DNA from: Spirodela intermedia
Taxonomy: Eukaryota; Streptophyta; Magnoliopsida; Alismatales; Araceae
Length of the DNA: 64,000 bases
Assembly (NCBI GenBank): GCA_902729315.2
Contig: LR746272.1
Location: 7,069,827-7,133,826 of the forward strand
Reading direction: 5' to 3'
The notes under the pieces are model-generated. The model ran no database searches and was not told the DNA's origin. It saw nothing but the letters and a program-made list of their open reading frames with translations. Positions within the stretch are counted from its first letter, which is position 1. Every line of letters begins with the position of its first letter. The position numbers and the translations under genes were made by a program. Below, piece by piece: positions 62,027-64,000 of this stretch.

Positions 62027-64000
62027 ATGAGAACATTATTAGGGCTTGCTTTGTTTCTTCTGGTGATTTTCACGAAGCAAGGGGCCAGCCAAACAGCGGG
62101 CAGCTCTCTGAAATTGTACGTGGACTCTCTTCCTGCGATCCCCAAGATCTATGGATACTCCAACGAAAGCGGTACTCCAAAATCGACGACGCTCACCATT
62201 GGCATGTTTGCCAAGAAATGGGTAAAACTCGCGCACTTTCCCCTTCAACAAGAGAGGACGGCAGGTGGAATAGACAGTCTAACATAAGATTTGACCGAAC
62301 AATGAAGAGACGAAGAATAGGGTTTTTACTGACTTGGTAAACGCATCGTATTGATTCTATTATCAAAAATATGGAGATCAGGCCGATTTTGCGGGTTTTA
62401 ACTTGACCCACAAAAATTATTAGGGCTCGTACCAGAAGAACTTTCCGTAAAGTTTCGTTCCTTCGAAAGATTTTGCTCCAACGAAGTCACCCTTGCCAGA
62501 GGGACTTACTGGTCTCTCCATCAACGGCGACCGTCAGGACCAAAAACTCTCCCAGGCCTAGGTCACCCAAGGAGAACGGCGAAGTCCTATGATTTGTCAA
62601 CCCTCTCAGGGTTGACATGCGTGGAATAAAGTATACCTACCCTCTCTGGGCTTGCCCGTATCAAATTGAGAATTCAAAAATCAGGCATATAGTTTAGAAA
62701 TACATTTTGGACTGCATATTCCCATGCTTGTAGGCGGCCAGATTGCGATTAACCTTTAGATAGTACAAATTCTAACCAAGTCTTTGTTATAAACGATCGA
62801 TCGCTTCTTCTCTTTTCTTTCAGAAATTCCACCGGGACCTGCCGAGCACGACGGTCTTCGTCTTCGGCACGAGCGCCGACACCGCCACCTTCCCAGGACC
62901 GGTTATTGAGGCTCTCCAAGGGGTACCCCTGTACGTAAAGTGGGAGAATCACCTTCCTCAGGCCCACATCCTACCGTGGGACAAAACGATCCCCACCGCT
63001 ATCCCCAGGAACGCCGGCGTTCCCGCAGTGGTGCACCTCCATGGCGGCGTGAACGAGCCGCAGAGCGACGGCAGCGCCTTCGCCTGGTTCACTCCCGGCT
63101 ACCGCGAGAAGGGAGAGGCATGGTCAAAGGAAGTCTACACCTACCCTAACGTGCAGCACCCCGGGAACCTCTTATACCATGACCACGCCCTCGGGCTTAC
63201 AAGGATCAACCTTTTGGCTGGGCTTCTTGGCGCCTACGTTATCCGAAACCCTAAGGTTGAGCATCCCTTCGGATTGCCCTCCGGCGATCTGTACGACCGG
63301 CACCTCATCCTCGCTGACCGGAGCTTCAACGCGGACGGATCAATTTACATGAACAAGACGGGGAATAACCCATCCATTCACCCGCAGTGGCAGCCTGAGT
63401 ACTTCGGCGACGCCATCGTGGTCAACGGCAAGGCCTGGCCGTACCTCAAGGTCCGCCGGCGGAAGTACCGCTTCAGAATTACCAACGTCAGCAACGCCAG
63501 GCACTTCCTTCTCGCCCTTTCCAACGGGCTACCGTTTATCGTCGTGGGTTCCGACTCATCCTACCTCTCGGCCCCTGTGAGGACGGCGACGATCCTGCTG
63601 GCCCCAGCCGAAGGGTTCGACGTCGTCATCGACTTCTCCAAGGCCACCGCAGGCGAGGCGGAGCTCACAAACAGCGCTCCCTACCCGTACCCTGGGGGAA
63701 TAGCCACCGACCTGCCCAACAGCAGGGTGATGAAGTTCATCATCGCGGCAGGGAATGCGAAAGACGAGTCGAGGATCCCCACCAACCTCGCGAGTTATTC
63801 GGCAGCGAAGACCAGCGACGCGTCAGTGAAGAGGTATTCTCAGACAATCCAGCCGTTCAACGCAGAATTAAGGGCAGTATGGAGGTATATTTTTGTTTAG
63901 AAAATCGTATTAAATGTAGGATAATATGCCGACAGGTACATCACCCTGTACGAGTACATGAGCGCCACCGATGGGCCCACCCACCTGTACATCAATGGCA
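62027..64000 (+). CDS. LPR1: LPR1/LPR2-like multicopper oxidase (5' part, cut by window end)
   Basis: Exons 62027-62221, 62824-63884 and 63936 to the window end; about 440 residues visible of an expected 550-600. Residues 1-22 are a signal peptide ([18 protein letters not shown]), so the product is secreted. The first cupredoxin domain carries the copper motif His136-Leu-His138 ([13 protein letters not shown]) and the second, His184-Asp-His186 ([18 protein letters not shown]). The block [17 protein letters not shown] and the run [20 protein letters not shown] match the LOW PHOSPHATE ROOT family rather than laccases or ascorbate oxidases. In Arabidopsis LPR1/2 are cell-wall ferroxidases that stop root growth at low phosphate. 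In-frame ATGs exist upstream, but only the one at 62027 places the signal peptide at the N-terminus. The remaining two copper motifs lie beyond the window. Confidence 0.92.

Overview
This is a window of nuclear DNA from a flowering plant. The genes have many introns with GT..AG borders, the proteins match plant families exon by exon (plastid ClpP3 with transit peptide, HIPP metallochaperone, LPR multicopper oxidase, hybrid proline-rich protein), and the spacers hold Copia-type retroelement debris and many (GA/CT)n tracts. Some genes have GC-rich coding DNA (SINA-like, AIP1, HIPP, LPR) and others AT-rich coding DNA (PQBP1, AAR2). That spread is more usual in monocots and early-branching angiosperms than in core eudicots, but I cannot name the species.

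Layout. 1-12.9 kb is gene-poor: a decayed Copia pol copy (about 640-1690), then two diverged copies of a segment about 6.1-6.3 kb apart. The distal copy keeps an intact small secreted hybrid proline-rich protein gene (8231-8704, minus); the other keeps only a broken relative (about 2133-2371, minus). 12.9-47.2 kb is gene-rich: CLPP3 (minus) is divergent from PQBP1 (plus), followed on the plus strand by a SINA-like RING E3 ligase, AIP1 and AAR2. A 530-bp solo LTR with a 5-bp target duplication sits in a PQBP1 intron. 47-57 kb holds two minus-strand genes, HIPP and RRP40, separated by 3 kb crowded with GA/CT microsatellites. 57-62 kb is spacer with a possible retroelement leader fragment and a 220-bp CT tract. 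The window ends inside an LPR1/LPR2-like multicopper oxidase.

Functions. The genes are mostly housekeeping: plastid protein turnover (CLPP3), U5 snRNP-linked splicing (PQBP1, AAR2), the RNA exosome (RRP40), actin filament turnover (AIP1) and ubiquitination (SINA-like). Three accessory families relate to cell wall or metals (HyPRP, HIPP, LPR). All exon borders were worked out by hand from splice signals, reading phase and recalled family sequence; no search was run. I see no clearly new biological system. The most unusual items are the decaying tandem duplication, a likely GC-AG (or 9-codon longer) exon in PQBP1, the low-complexity tail of the HIPP protein and the dense GA/CT islands at promoters.
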